The notes under the pieces are model-generated. The model ran no database searches. It saw only the letters and a list, made by a program, of their open reading frames with translations, and was not told the origin of the DNA. Positions 13,877 to 20,214 of a stretch of DNA of 20,871 nt are shown piece after piece. Origin of the DNA: a virus; the IMG/VR virus record IMGVR_UViG_3300027659_000263, positions 1 through 20,871 of that record. The stretch is one strand, 5' to 3'. A program made the position numbers and the translations under genes. The first letter of the stretch is position 1; each line of letters starts with the position of its first letter.

Positions 13877-14349
13877 CTGTCTCCAACAATCTGCCAAGTC
13901 AACCAGGCCACCAGGCCCACTATGGATGCCACCAGCGCGGACCATAAACCAAAATTCACAATGTCGCTGATCTCTTCTGCTCTCACCGCCTTGGCGTGAG
14001 CTGCTTCAGCCTCTGCCTTCTTGCGCTCTGTCACCATCCTGTTGCGCTCCAGCATGATGGCGTTCCACACATCGTCATTGCCACTCCAGATCAGCATCTG
14101 CTTTAACTCTGCCTCTGCATCTTGAAGTTGTTTCAACTGCATCACTGTTTCAAATGCCACTGCTGTATCGCTCTGCCCAAACCCCTTGGGTTTCTTCTTT
14201 ACCGCTTCCTTTGCAACGACATCCTTCGCCTCAAAAAACTTCATCAAATCGCCAGAGATGGCGTTGATGTCCTTGCCCATCTTGATAGCGGCTTGCACTC
14301 CTTTGATTGCACCCTGCGCCACTGCGAAGGCGGTTAGCGGGTCAATCAT
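13873..14349 (-). CDS. helical protein with C-terminal membrane span (158 aa)
   Basis: The start at 14349 is chosen because its ATG overlaps the previous stop (ATGA); an in-frame ATG at 14361 is possible. The protein opens 'MIDPLTAFAVAQGAIKGVQA' and is helical and charged through about residue 130, with 'RNRMVTERKKAEAEAAHAKA' at about 101-120. It ends with a membrane span at about 132-154 ('NFGLWSALVASIVGLVAWLT'). A tail-anchored topology is implied. Proteins with the 'GAIKGVQAAIKMGKDINAIS' opening occur in other phages and remain unnamed. It could be an accessory lysis protein or a virion membrane-interacting protein. Confidence 0.6.
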   Translation of the reverse strand: MIDPLTAFAVAQGAIKGVQAAIKMGKDINAISGDLMKFFEAKDVVAKEAVKKKPKGFGQSDTAVAFETVMQLKQLQDAEAELKQMLIWSGNDDVWNAIMLERNRMVTERKKAEAEAAHAKAVRAEEISDIVNFGLWSALVASIVGLVAWLTWQIVGDR

Positions 14350-14492
14350 TTCTTGTTCCACATTTCAAATAGCTGCTTGACCTTCTCCTCCAACACTGCT
14401 ACCCGCAAGTCGAGTTTTGCCAGGACGATTATCAAGGTGATGATCGCCAGCAGTATGGGCCATGCTTTCGACAGGATGTCGAAGAAATCCAT
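14346..14492 (-). CDS. small membrane protein (48 aa)
   Basis: The frame from the ATG at 14492 to the TGA at 14346 gives MDFFDILSKAWPILLAIITL followed by 'IIVLAKLDLRVAVLEEKVKQ' and 'LFEMWNKK'. There is one membrane span at about 9-26, then a short amphipathic or coiled-coil helix. It is preceded by the stop of the 55-residue gene three bases upstream and overlaps the next start as ATGA. The organisation is like small antiholin or holin-accessory proteins, but nothing in the sequence fixes that. Confidence 0.6.
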   Translation of the reverse strand: MDFFDILSKAWPILLAIITLIIVLAKLDLRVAVLEEKVKQLFEMWNKK

Positions 14493-14494
14493 AA

Positions 14495-14662
14495 TTAACG
14501 ATGCAGCGTGAGAGATGCATAAACGATGGCAGACATACTGAAGATAAGCACCCCGGCGGTCTTGATGAGGATGCCCTCCAGCCGCTTTAGCCGTGCGTTG
14601 ATCTGGTCGTACCTCTCGGCACAGACTGCCTCATGGGCAGAGAATTGTGCTTCAAGGCTCAC
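14495..14662 (-). CDS. small XhlA-like protein, coiled coil plus C-terminal span (55 aa)
   Basis: The start is GTG at 14662, overlapping the preceding stop as GTGA; a longer frame to 14728 would overlap the upstream gene by 70 bp. The protein has a heptad-like helix ('AERYDQINARLKRLEGILIK', about 15-34) and one membrane span (about 33-51, 'IKTAGVLIFSMSAIVYASL'). This layout matches the haemolysin XhlA-type lysis accessory proteins. It is the first of several membrane proteins in the lysis-like cluster. Its identity as XhlA-like is by topology, not by a sequence match I can be sure of. Confidence 0.55.
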   Translation of the reverse strand: MSLEAQFSAHEAVCAERYDQINARLKRLEGILIKTAGVLIFSMSAIVYASLTLHR

Positions 14663-14907
14663 GGCTGGCTTTCTGCTTGTGCTGCTTGATATGCCGCAAC
14701 CACATCCGCTGTCCATGCCGTATTGCAATGAGCAACAACATTGGCAGGGACGCCTGTCAGGTCTTGACCCGGTGTGAGGCTTGAACGATGGTAGGTTTGG
14801 CTCAGTTGGACGCCATCCTCCATGATGCGTGTTGCATTGCGGTAGAGAATTGTGCCGTTTTCGGTGACGGTGATTTGATCAACGGCTGTGGTTTTGGTGA
14901 GTGACAT
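14659..14907 (-). CDS. conserved small fibre-region protein (82 aa)
   Basis: The opening 'MSLTKTTAVDQITVTENGTI' followed by 'LYRNATRIMEDGVQLSQTYH' and 'RSSLTPGQDLTGVPANVVAH' is a common small protein type next to phage tail-fibre genes: a beta hairpin region carrying 'EDGV(Q/E)(I/L)S' and 'LTPG'. The C-terminus is helical. It is preceded by AAAAGGAAA. The 50-bp gap upstream (14908-14957) is the longest in the late operon and shows no clear promoter or terminator. A chaperone or minor fibre role has been guessed for such proteins; no evidence is visible here. Confidence 0.6.
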   Translation of the reverse strand: MSLTKTTAVDQITVTENGTILYRNATRIMEDGVQLSQTYHRSSLTPGQDLTGVPANVVAHCNTAWTADVVAAYQAAQAESQP

Positions 14908-14957
14908 GATTTTCCTTTTAAGTTAAGTGTCCGACTGCATCAATCTAATGTAGTTAT

Positions 14958-16250
14958 TTAAAGTTGATAAACCCCAGAAAATACAAGATATAAACCATCA
15001 ACAATATCTCCATAAAGTATTTCTGAAGTAGACCCAGTTCCATTTGGATAGCGAATATTAAAATACGAAGTACCACTTTCAATCATAAATTCTCGTGGTG
15101 CGTTGTTTGCAGTAATTTGTTGGGTATTTCCTACCGCTAATGCACCACGACCACCAGTAGTTGCAAATGGCAAGGATATTCGAACAGAGCCAGACCCAGT
15201 ACCTTTACTGTTAACAGTAATAGCACCTTGTATTAACACCATATTTCCAATTTTTGTGTAGTGACCTGTTTGGTCGGTGTAAGTAACACCAGAAGTTGAA
15301 GTGCTATAAGTAAGAACTGGTGCAAAAACCCCCTCCTCATAATCATCCAGCGTGTTGGCGTTTGCCACCGCTACCGCAGTGGCGGGAAACGCAAGACCAC
15401 CAGCACCAGCAGTTGCGCCGCCCACCGCTGCGCCTGTTGTCGCACTCAGCGTCCCGGTGACTGCTAGTCCGGTGGAGGTAAATGATGCTACCTTTGTCCC
15501 AGAAGCATCAGACCCTGCATATATCCCTACTTGGTTGGCTTGCCCTTCAATAGCGGCTTGTGCAGTTGCGCCGTTATAAAATCCTAAAATTCCACCACGA
15601 GCATTACCTTGCAGTTTTAGAACGCCATACCCGTTAACAGTTGTGTTAATAACTGTAATTATTGGGGTTACACCATCATCAGTTGCGGCTGCACTAAACG
15701 TCCCCGTAGTCCCAGTAAATGCACCCGTAGCGCCGAGAGTAGTAAACGCACCCGTGGTCGCAGTCGTAGCGCCGACAGTCATGCCGTTAATTGTCCCGCC
15801 TGTCAGCGTTGCACCGCTTGAGACAAGTGTGTTGAGCGTAGCCGTGGACGATGCGCCGAGAGTGGTGAATGAACCAGCAGCCGGGGTTGTAGCGCCGACA
15901 GTGCCGTTCATTACCGCACCCGTTAGCGTCTTATTGGTCAACGTGTCAGTCGTTGCCTTTCCCACCAAAGTGTCAGTTGCAGCAGGCAGTGTAAGCACTG
16001 TAGTGCCAGCCACAGCAGTCGCAGCAACTGTCGTAGTGCCTGAAGTAGAACCAGCAAACTTGACTGTACCCGCAAGAGTCAAAGTCTTGCCAGAGCCAAC
16101 ATTGAGTCCCACGCTGGTGCCTGTGCCAGCAGCATCAAACACTGAGTCAACCAACCCCAAATCCGTATTTATCTTTGTACCCCACGTGTCAGTTGAGGCT
16201 CCAACCTCTGGCTTAGTCAGCAGTAGGTTGGTCGTTGTGGTATCTGCCAT
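14958..16250 (-). CDS. tail fibre / receptor-binding protein (430 aa)
   Basis: The N-terminus '[20 protein letters not shown]' plus '[17 protein letters not shown]' is a widespread virion-attachment segment of phage fibre genes. The shaft (about 45-190) is Thr/Gly/Ala-rich with repeats, '[18 protein letters not shown]' (119-136) and '[18 protein letters not shown]' (160-177), as in triple-stranded beta-helical fibres. After a linker ending '[18 protein letters not shown]' (301-318), the C-terminal 110 residues form a distinct beta-rich tip, probably receptor binding. The tip is AT-rich (about 117 of 300 GC at 15001-15300) while the shaft is about half GC. RBS TTAGGAGCG precedes the ATG. Trimeric assembly is inferred from the family. 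Confidence 0.8.
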   Translation of the reverse strand: MADTTTTNLLLTKPEVGASTDTWGTKINTDLGLVDSVFDAAGTGTSVGLNVGSGKTLTLAGTVKFAGSTSGTTTVAATAVAGTTVLTLPAATDTLVGKATTDTLTNKTLTGAVMNGTVGATTPAAGSFTTLGASSTATLNTLVSSGATLTGGTINGMTVGATTATTGAFTTLGATGAFTGTTGTFSAAATDDGVTPIITVINTTVNGYGVLKLQGNARGGILGFYNGATAQAAIEGQANQVGIYAGSDASGTKVASFTSTGLAVTGTLSATTGAAVGGATAGAGGLAFPATAVAVANANTLDDYEEGVFAPVLTYSTSTSGVTYTDQTGHYTKIGNMVLIQGAITVNSKGTGSGSVRISLPFATTGGRGALAVGNTQQITANNAPREFMIESGTSYFNIRYPNGTGSTSEILYGDIVDGLYLVFSGVYQL

Positions 16251-16263
16251 TTTTCGCTCCTAA

Positions 16264-16965
16264 TCAAACAGGTGTCCAAGTTTCAGAATTATCTGCGATT
16301 GCAGTCCAAGTCTCTGCTGTATCGCTAATCGCCGTGTACGTTTCTGCCGTGTTTCCAATTGAGGTCCAAGTCTCTGCAGTGTCACTGATTGCCGTGTAAC
16401 TCTCTGCCGTGTTGGGGATAGCACCCCAGCCAAATCCAAAGACGATGCCCACCGAACCAGTGGCTGCATTCCCGCTAATCGCAGCCGCCTTGCTGTGACC
16501 CACACTGCCAACATTACCCGCTGCCCCATTACCCGTGATGGCCTGGAACACCAGGACTTCAGAGGGCATCGTCTGCACAGCACCCGTTGCCGCATTGCCT
16601 GTCAAAGCCCTGCTGACTGCAACACCAGCATTGCCAGCCGCACCAGCAGCCTGGTTGCCGTTAACGTCAACCGCCTTGCTGTGATTGACACTGCCAACCG
16701 CTAGGGTTGCCGCATTGCCTGTCACAGCCTTGTCTGCTGATGGTGTTACCGAGTCAACTGCACCTGTAGCCTGGTTGCCTGTGATGCCAACCGACAACGT
16801 GAGCGTTACTGTGCCAACATTGCCAGTGGCAACAGTCCCATCCTCCTGGACGGACCTATCTGCCAGCAGCGTACCAACATCACTAGTAGCAGTGTTGCCG
16901 CTGATGACAACATTGCCTATGCCATAAACACCAAGCCCGTAATAGCCTGTTCCATAAGCAGCCAT
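16264..16965 (-). CDS. repetitive structural protein with 20-residue and 10-residue repeats (233 aa)
   Basis: It starts with an aromatic/Gly segment ('YGTGYYGLGVYGIG', 4-17). Eight copies of a roughly 20-residue unit built on '(I/V/L)-(T/S)-G-N-x-A-(T/A)-G-x-V-G-x-V' follow (residues 21-175). A short hydrophobic linker ('VFGFGWGAIP') comes next, then five decapeptides 'I-x-(D/N)-T-A-E-(T/S)-(W/Y)-T-x' (183-233). Regular repeats with small residues and N point to a beta-solenoid-like fold; the W/Y decapeptides may form a tip or interaction surface. It lies next to the fibre gene, so a tail or surface spike role is plausible. No enzymatic motif is present. Confidence 0.65.
   Translation of the reverse strand: MAAYGTGYYGLGVYGIGNVVISGNTATSDVGTLLADRSVQEDGTVATGNVGTVTLTLSVGITGNQATGAVDSVTPSADKAVTGNAATLAVGSVNHSKAVDVNGNQAAGAAGNAGVAVSRALTGNAATGAVQTMPSEVLVFQAITGNGAAGNVGSVGHSKAAAISGNAATGSVGIVFGFGWGAIPNTAESYTAISDTAETWTSIGNTAETYTAISDTAETWTAIADNSETWTPV
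16270..16419 (-). repeat. 30-bp coding repeat (decapeptide) x5
   Basis: Five consecutive 30-bp units encode I-x-(D/N)-T-A-E-(T/S)-(W/Y)-T-x at the C-terminus of the 233-residue protein. Units two and four encode nearly identical peptides (ISDTAETWT with S or A last), which gives a 60-bp superperiod alternating W and Y. The last unit is the most diverged (IADNSETWTP). Confidence 0.8.
16441..16905 (-). repeat. 60-bp coding repeat (20-residue unit), about eight copies
   Basis: Units start at residues 21, 41, 61, 81, 101, 121, 143 and 163 of the 233-residue protein. The spacing is exactly 20 residues, except one unit of 22. The core is TGN-x-A-T-G-x-V-G-x-V. The nucleotide sequences have diverged between copies, although 'gccgcattgcctgtca' recurs, so the repeat is old and kept by selection on the protein. 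Confidence 0.75.
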
Positions 16966-16978
16966 GCTGCCCCCTTGC

Positions 16979-17434
16979 TTACGCCAGCCTGATCAGGCCA
17001 GTGCTTGCATCATTTGTCGGCATGGTCAGCGTAAACGTCCCGGCAGTCACTGTCTGGCTGCCAAAGGTGTGGACGCTGACTGCCTTGTTTGATTGGGTGC
17101 TGTTGTAGATCAGGACCGCATCAAACGCTGTGGATAGCGTCACAGAGGTGAATGCAATGCTGGCGCTGGGCGTGACAAAGGCAGTTGTACCGCTGGTGCT
17201 TGGCGCAGTGCCAAAGGTCACAGTGACGCCACCTGTGGTGTAGCCAGTGCCTGACACCTCACCTGTGCCACTGAATGCGGTGGTGCTTGCGTTGACGGTG
17301 GCAGAGGCCAGGTACAGCGCAGCCTTGAAGGTGTCGGCAGCGGTTGAACCTCGGGTTACGCCAGTGCCAAAGTTGTGGTGTCCCACCAGCAGCTCACCCT
17401 TGAAGCTGGTACACATTGCTTGAGTGTTAGCCAT
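16979..17434 (-). CDS. beta-rich virion protein (151 aa)
   Basis: The start 'MANTQAMCTSFKGELLVGHH' and the block 'ADTFKAALYLASATVNASTT' followed by 'EVSGTGYTTGGVTVTFG' belong to a frequent small structural protein type in podoviruses and siphoviruses. Most of the protein is Thr/Ser/Ala/Val-rich beta sequence with 'FDAVLIYNSTQSNKAVSVHT' and 'GTFTLTMPTNDA' near the end. It sits between the head-tail adaptor genes and the fibre genes, which suits a tail or neck component. AAGGAACTGCT precedes the ATG. The exact virion location is not known to me. Confidence 0.65.
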   Translation of the reverse strand: MANTQAMCTSFKGELLVGHHNFGTGVTRGSTAADTFKAALYLASATVNASTTAFSGTGEVSGTGYTTGGVTVTFGTAPSTSGTTAFVTPSASIAFTSVTLSTAFDAVLIYNSTQSNKAVSVHTFGSQTVTAGTFTLTMPTNDASTGLIRLA

Positions 17435-17443
17435 AGCAGTTCC

Positions 17444-17632
17444 TTAAATTTGTTGCGTTTCGCCTTGGGCAAAAACGGAGCGTTTCAAAACCATGTTGAC
17501 AGAACGATGCACCAACTCGCCATCATGCCAATACTCAACCCATTCAGTTGATTCATTGCTGTTGTCCAAAGACCCCTCGCGCTTGTCCAGCAAGGAGTCA
17601 TCCATCTCGCCTTTGGTCGTGGTCACAATCAT
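17444..17632 (-). CDS. conserved small structural-region protein (62 aa)
   Basis: The sequence 'MIVTTTKGEMDDSLLDKREG' followed by 'STEWVEYWHDGELVHRSVNM' and 'VLKRSVFA' matches a small conserved protein type placed after the head-tail adaptor in many uncultured podoviruses. It is polar and acidic in the first half, with a beta hairpin ('WVEYWHDGELVHRSV') in the second. There is no membrane segment or catalytic motif. It lies one to four bases after the adaptor stop and nine before the next gene. The role is unknown; a neck or assembly factor is possible. Confidence 0.6.
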   Translation of the reverse strand: MIVTTTKGEMDDSLLDKREGSLDNSNESTEWVEYWHDGELVHRSVNMVLKRSVFAQGETQQI

Positions 17633-17635
17633 TGA

Positions 17636-18259
17636 TTACCCCAAGGTTCTGGCACGGGTTAACAGTGCGCCGCCAGAGGTGGATGCACGGTCATCTGCCA
17701 CCTGCAAGTCGGTCAAAGCTCGTTCGTACAGTCCAGCCCAAACGGGAATTCGGTTGTCGTCCTGGAGGTAGGGCGCGGCCTGCAGCAAGCTGCCGTAAAG
17801 GTAAGCGTCTGGGCTAGAGTCCAGGATGAAGTTGGTGGCAACAGAACTGGACAACTTGCTCAACTTTGCGTAGTACACCAACTCAGTGGCGTAGTTAGTG
17901 TCAGGCACTGGAGCCAGCCTAAATTGGCCTCCCACCACAGTGAAGAATCTTGGCTTGCCACTGGCACTTAGCCTGGTGGACTCCTGGTCCATTGCGTCAA
18001 TGGTCAGGAATGTCAATGGTGTGGGTGGGTTGGTGCCTGAGAGTTTGAATGTCCTGACTTCAAGGAAGTCGGCAGGCGTTGCCCCAAACTCCACATTGAA
18101 GGATGCATTGGAGCGAACAATCATCTGCCGGGTGCGTAGGGTGCGCTCCATCTGAGCCTCGGCGAGACTGATGAAGTCGGCAATTGCTGCTGTCAGGTCA
18201 GTGCGATTGAGCCAATCAGCAACTGATGCCTTGAGTTCGGTGTAGGTCGTGAGAGCCAT
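17636..18259 (-). CDS. head-tail adaptor protein, SU10-type (207 aa)
   Basis: The opening 'YTELKASVADWLNRTDLTAA' followed by 'IADFISLAEAQMERTLRTRQ' is the standard N-terminal helix pair of podoviral (SU10/gp4-like) adaptor proteins that bind beneath the portal. The central part is beta-rich ('DFLEVRTFKLSG', 'PRFFTVVGGQFRLAPVPDTN', 'TELVYYAKLSKLS') and the last third is helical ('DAYLYGSLLQAAPYLQDDNR', then 'WAGLYERALTDLQVADDRA'). Length and order agree with the family. The gene directly follows the glycosyltransferase gene with no gap (stop at 18260). Confidence 0.8.
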   Translation of the reverse strand: MALTTYTELKASVADWLNRTDLTAAIADFISLAEAQMERTLRTRQMIVRSNASFNVEFGATPADFLEVRTFKLSGTNPPTPLTFLTIDAMDQESTRLSASGKPRFFTVVGGQFRLAPVPDTNYATELVYYAKLSKLSSSVATNFILDSSPDAYLYGSLLQAAPYLQDDNRIPVWAGLYERALTDLQVADDRASTSGGALLTRARTLG

Positions 18260-18895
18260 TTACGCCTCCTTGTCCTGCAAATCCTTGACCACCCATGTAT
18301 GCTCGTGCCGAAATTCAAAGGTTCCAATATGGCCTATCTCTCGGGAGACATCGTGGTCAATGTAGATTTTATACCCAATTTCCTTGGCCTTGAGGCAGAA
18401 GAACACATCCTCGCCCACATAGCCGCGCTTGTCATTGCGCCAGGGAGTCTCAAACCAAGGCTCGGACATCTTGCGGAATACGTCTGCCTTGATCAGCATG
18501 ACGCCCATGCCAATGGTGTCCACCTCCTGCAGACCGTGGTCCTCCATCGTGCTGTAGACCAGCCTGTTGCCAACCTTGGCTGTTGGGCCTGTGGGCATCC
18601 TGCGCCTGGCGCAGTTGGTTGCCACAATGTCAAGGTCATGCGCCAGCAGCCGCTGAATCATGTCCTGTGGGAAGGTCATGTCTGAGTCAATGAACAGGAT
18701 GTGGGTGCAACCCTCTCGCATGGCGTCCAGCGCCAGCTCTGCCCGTTGGTTCTGAATCAGCGTACCCTGCATGATTTTCAGATCAATCCGGTCGTCCGTA
18801 TTGCAGGCGTGGTAGGCCACCATGTTCACCAGGCAATAGGCGTACTGCGTGTGAACCATATCCCGCGCTGGGGTGCAGACCGCAATGATTGTCAT
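18260..18895 (-). CDS. GT-A fold glycosyltransferase (family 2-like, 211 aa)
   Basis: The nucleotide-sugar fold is visible from 'TIIAVCTPARDMVHTQYAYC' at the N-terminus. 'GTLIQNQRAELALDAMREGC' precedes 'THILFIDSDMTFPQDMI', where D70-S-D72 is the metal-binding DxD motif. 'GYVGEDVFFCLKAKEIGY' (158-175) carries the ED acceptor-side motif, and a His-rich tail 'GHIGTFEFRHEHT' follows. The protein lacks a membrane anchor. It sits between capsid and adaptor genes, so it may glycosylate a virion protein or modify a host surface glycan; the substrate cannot be read. Its ATG overlaps the previous stop (ATGA). The family call is strong, the target is not. Confidence 0.8.
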   Translation of the reverse strand: MTIIAVCTPARDMVHTQYAYCLVNMVAYHACNTDDRIDLKIMQGTLIQNQRAELALDAMREGCTHILFIDSDMTFPQDMIQRLLAHDLDIVATNCARRRMPTGPTAKVGNRLVYSTMEDHGLQEVDTIGMGVMLIKADVFRKMSEPWFETPWRNDKRGYVGEDVFFCLKAKEIGYKIYIDHDVSREIGHIGTFEFRHEHTWVVKDLQDKEA

Positions 18896-19206
18896 ACTTG
18901 TCCTGGCCTTGTTCTAAAGAATCGGTTGTCGGGGTCATTAAGCCAGCGTTTCATGTACGCCTGGTCTGTGATCTTGCCGCTGGCCTGCAGCTCGTAGTAG
19001 ATGTTCAGTGGAATGCTTGCCACCTTGTGCCACTCGCCTGTCCAGTTGGCCTTGTTGTCGGTGGCGTTGAACTGGTCCTTGTTCTCCTCCACCACATTGG
19101 TGACATCCTGCTGAGTCTCAATAGTTGCCTCGTCAGTCTCGGGGTCATAGTGCCAGAGCCTGGTAATGCCAGTAGCATCGTTTCTGTCAAAGAGTCGTGT
19201 TTCCAT
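18892..19206 (-). CDS. conserved virion-region protein downstream of the capsid gene (104 aa)
   Basis: The start is taken as ATG at 19206 (METRLFDRNDATGITRLWHY). An in-frame GTG at 19239 directly abuts the GGAGG element with no spacer, so it is an unlikely start. The protein has 'DPETDEATIETQQDVTNVVE', then 'WHKVASIPLNIYYELQASGK' and 'KRWLNDPDNRFFRTRPGQV', a conserved module found after the capsid gene in many podoviruses. It is soluble and lacks catalytic signatures. A head-completion or minor capsid role is possible. Expression probably relies on the hairpin described at 19216-19239. The end overlaps the glycosyltransferase start by four bases. Confidence 0.7.
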   Translation of the reverse strand: METRLFDRNDATGITRLWHYDPETDEATIETQQDVTNVVEENKDQFNATDNKANWTGEWHKVASIPLNIYYELQASGKITDQAYMKRWLNDPDNRFFRTRPGQV

Positions 19207-19215
19207 CTTTTGCAG

Positions 19216-19246
19216 ATGGACCAGGTTGCCCTGGCCCACCCTCCTT
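19216..19246 (-). promoter_or_regulatory. structured ribosome binding site: AAGGAGG followed by GNRA-loop hairpin
   Basis: On the minus strand, AAGGAGG ends at 19240. It is followed immediately by a 10-bp stem with a GCAA tetraloop (arms GTGGGCCAGG and CCTGGTCCAT, two G-T wobbles). Nine bases later comes the ATG at 19206. Folding would shorten the SD-to-ATG distance from 33 to about 9 nt. There is no T tract after the stem, so an intrinsic terminator is unlikely. A comparable hairpin is known in the ribosome site of phage T4 gene 25. Confidence 0.6.
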
Positions 19247-20209
19247 TTAGGACGTTGTCAAATCAGCAGCAAGACCGTGAGCATTCTCACTGGTGATCTT
19301 GAGGCCATACTCAACAATTAACAGACGCTTTTCAGCGTCACCCGTCTTCGCCAGCTCAATTTGCTGGAAAGGACGCAGGTACGCAACTGATGCGTACTCA
19401 GGGTCCAGCACCAGCGCATCGCGCTCACGTTGGAACCTGTTTGCCACTACTGTCACATTGCCAAAGTCACTGACATAGACATCAGCAGCACCAACGATGG
19501 TTGCGGGTTTAGCGCCACCTTCAATGTTGTAACGGGTTGCAGCAATACCTGCAAATCCGCTAACGCGCTGCTTGTTCACCGGACCTGTCATCAGGATTTT
19601 CGGTGTGCCGCCAGAGGTCCAGGTCTTTTGAATCACATTCTTGAGAATGGTTTCAGTGAAGGCCCGAACATTACCATCGGTACGCAAGCTGTTTGGCAGC
19701 GTTGTGTAGGACGGCTCAGCGCCGTTGGTCTGTGCATCGGTGTTGGTCTTGATGAAAGCCAAAATCGAGCCAGTAGTACGGGCAGCACTGGTGCTGCCTG
19801 CACTTGCGACTTGGCTTTGAACCATCACCAATTCCATATCACGCTTCAACTCAGCGCCCTTCTTAGCCAACTGATAGGCCAGTTCAGACTTACGTCCAGC
19901 CTTGTTGACAATCTCCTCAGTGGCTGACAGCACCACAGTTTTGCGGCTGATCTGGCAGTAGTTCTGCATCCGCACCGTTGCGGTCACAGGGTCATACGTG
20001 CCAATATCGTCCCCTTCAAGCTGAGCATTAGTTTGAGCTGCCTGTAGTGAGTCCGTTTGCCATTCATATAACGTGTTTTGTACGCTGTCTTTTCCAATAT
20101 TGGATTGGAACGGTGTCTCCTCTGGTGAGATGTTGTAGATGATATTTGCGAGATTTTCACGAATACCCTTTGCAGAGTAAGTTGTGAAAGTGTTAGTTAC
20201 GATACTCAT
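19247..20209 (-). CDS. major capsid protein, SU10-type HK97-fold (320 aa)
   Basis: The protein begins 'MSIVTNTFTTYSAKGIRENL' and 'ANIIYNISPEETPFQSNIGK', the usual opening of SU10-type capsid proteins (Pfam DUF5309, now SU10 major capsid protein). 'YCQISRKTVVLSATEEIVNK' and 'RKSELAYQLAKKGAELKRDM' carry the long spine-helix region. 'GGTPKILMTGPVNKQRVSGF' and 'YVSDFGNVTVVANRFQRERD' follow, with the P-domain and 'ASVAYLRPFQQIELAKTGDA' near the end, typical of HK97-fold shells. The length (320) fits. It is preceded by the scaffold gene by 5 bp with GAGGTAA as ribosome site. High expression is expected; the following gene is probably read by a structured ribosome site. Confidence 0.9.
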   Translation of the reverse strand: MSIVTNTFTTYSAKGIRENLANIIYNISPEETPFQSNIGKDSVQNTLYEWQTDSLQAAQTNAQLEGDDIGTYDPVTATVRMQNYCQISRKTVVLSATEEIVNKAGRKSELAYQLAKKGAELKRDMELVMVQSQVASAGSTSAARTTGSILAFIKTNTDAQTNGAEPSYTTLPNSLRTDGNVRAFTETILKNVIQKTWTSGGTPKILMTGPVNKQRVSGFAGIAATRYNIEGGAKPATIVGAADVYVSDFGNVTVVANRFQRERDALVLDPEYASVAYLRPFQQIELAKTGDAEKRLLIVEYGLKITSENAHGLAADLTTS

Positions 20210-20214
20210 TTAAA

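Noticed and set aside
14908-14957. Longest late intergenic gap, examined for a promoter or terminator
   Set aside because: Only a ribosome site is visible; no convincing -35/-10 pair or hairpin with T tract could be found.
15643-16263. 206-codon plus-strand frame
   Set aside because: It is the complement of the repetitive Thr/Gly/Ala-rich tail fibre shaft, giving an artificial Val/Pro/Ala-rich sequence; it has no context as a gene.
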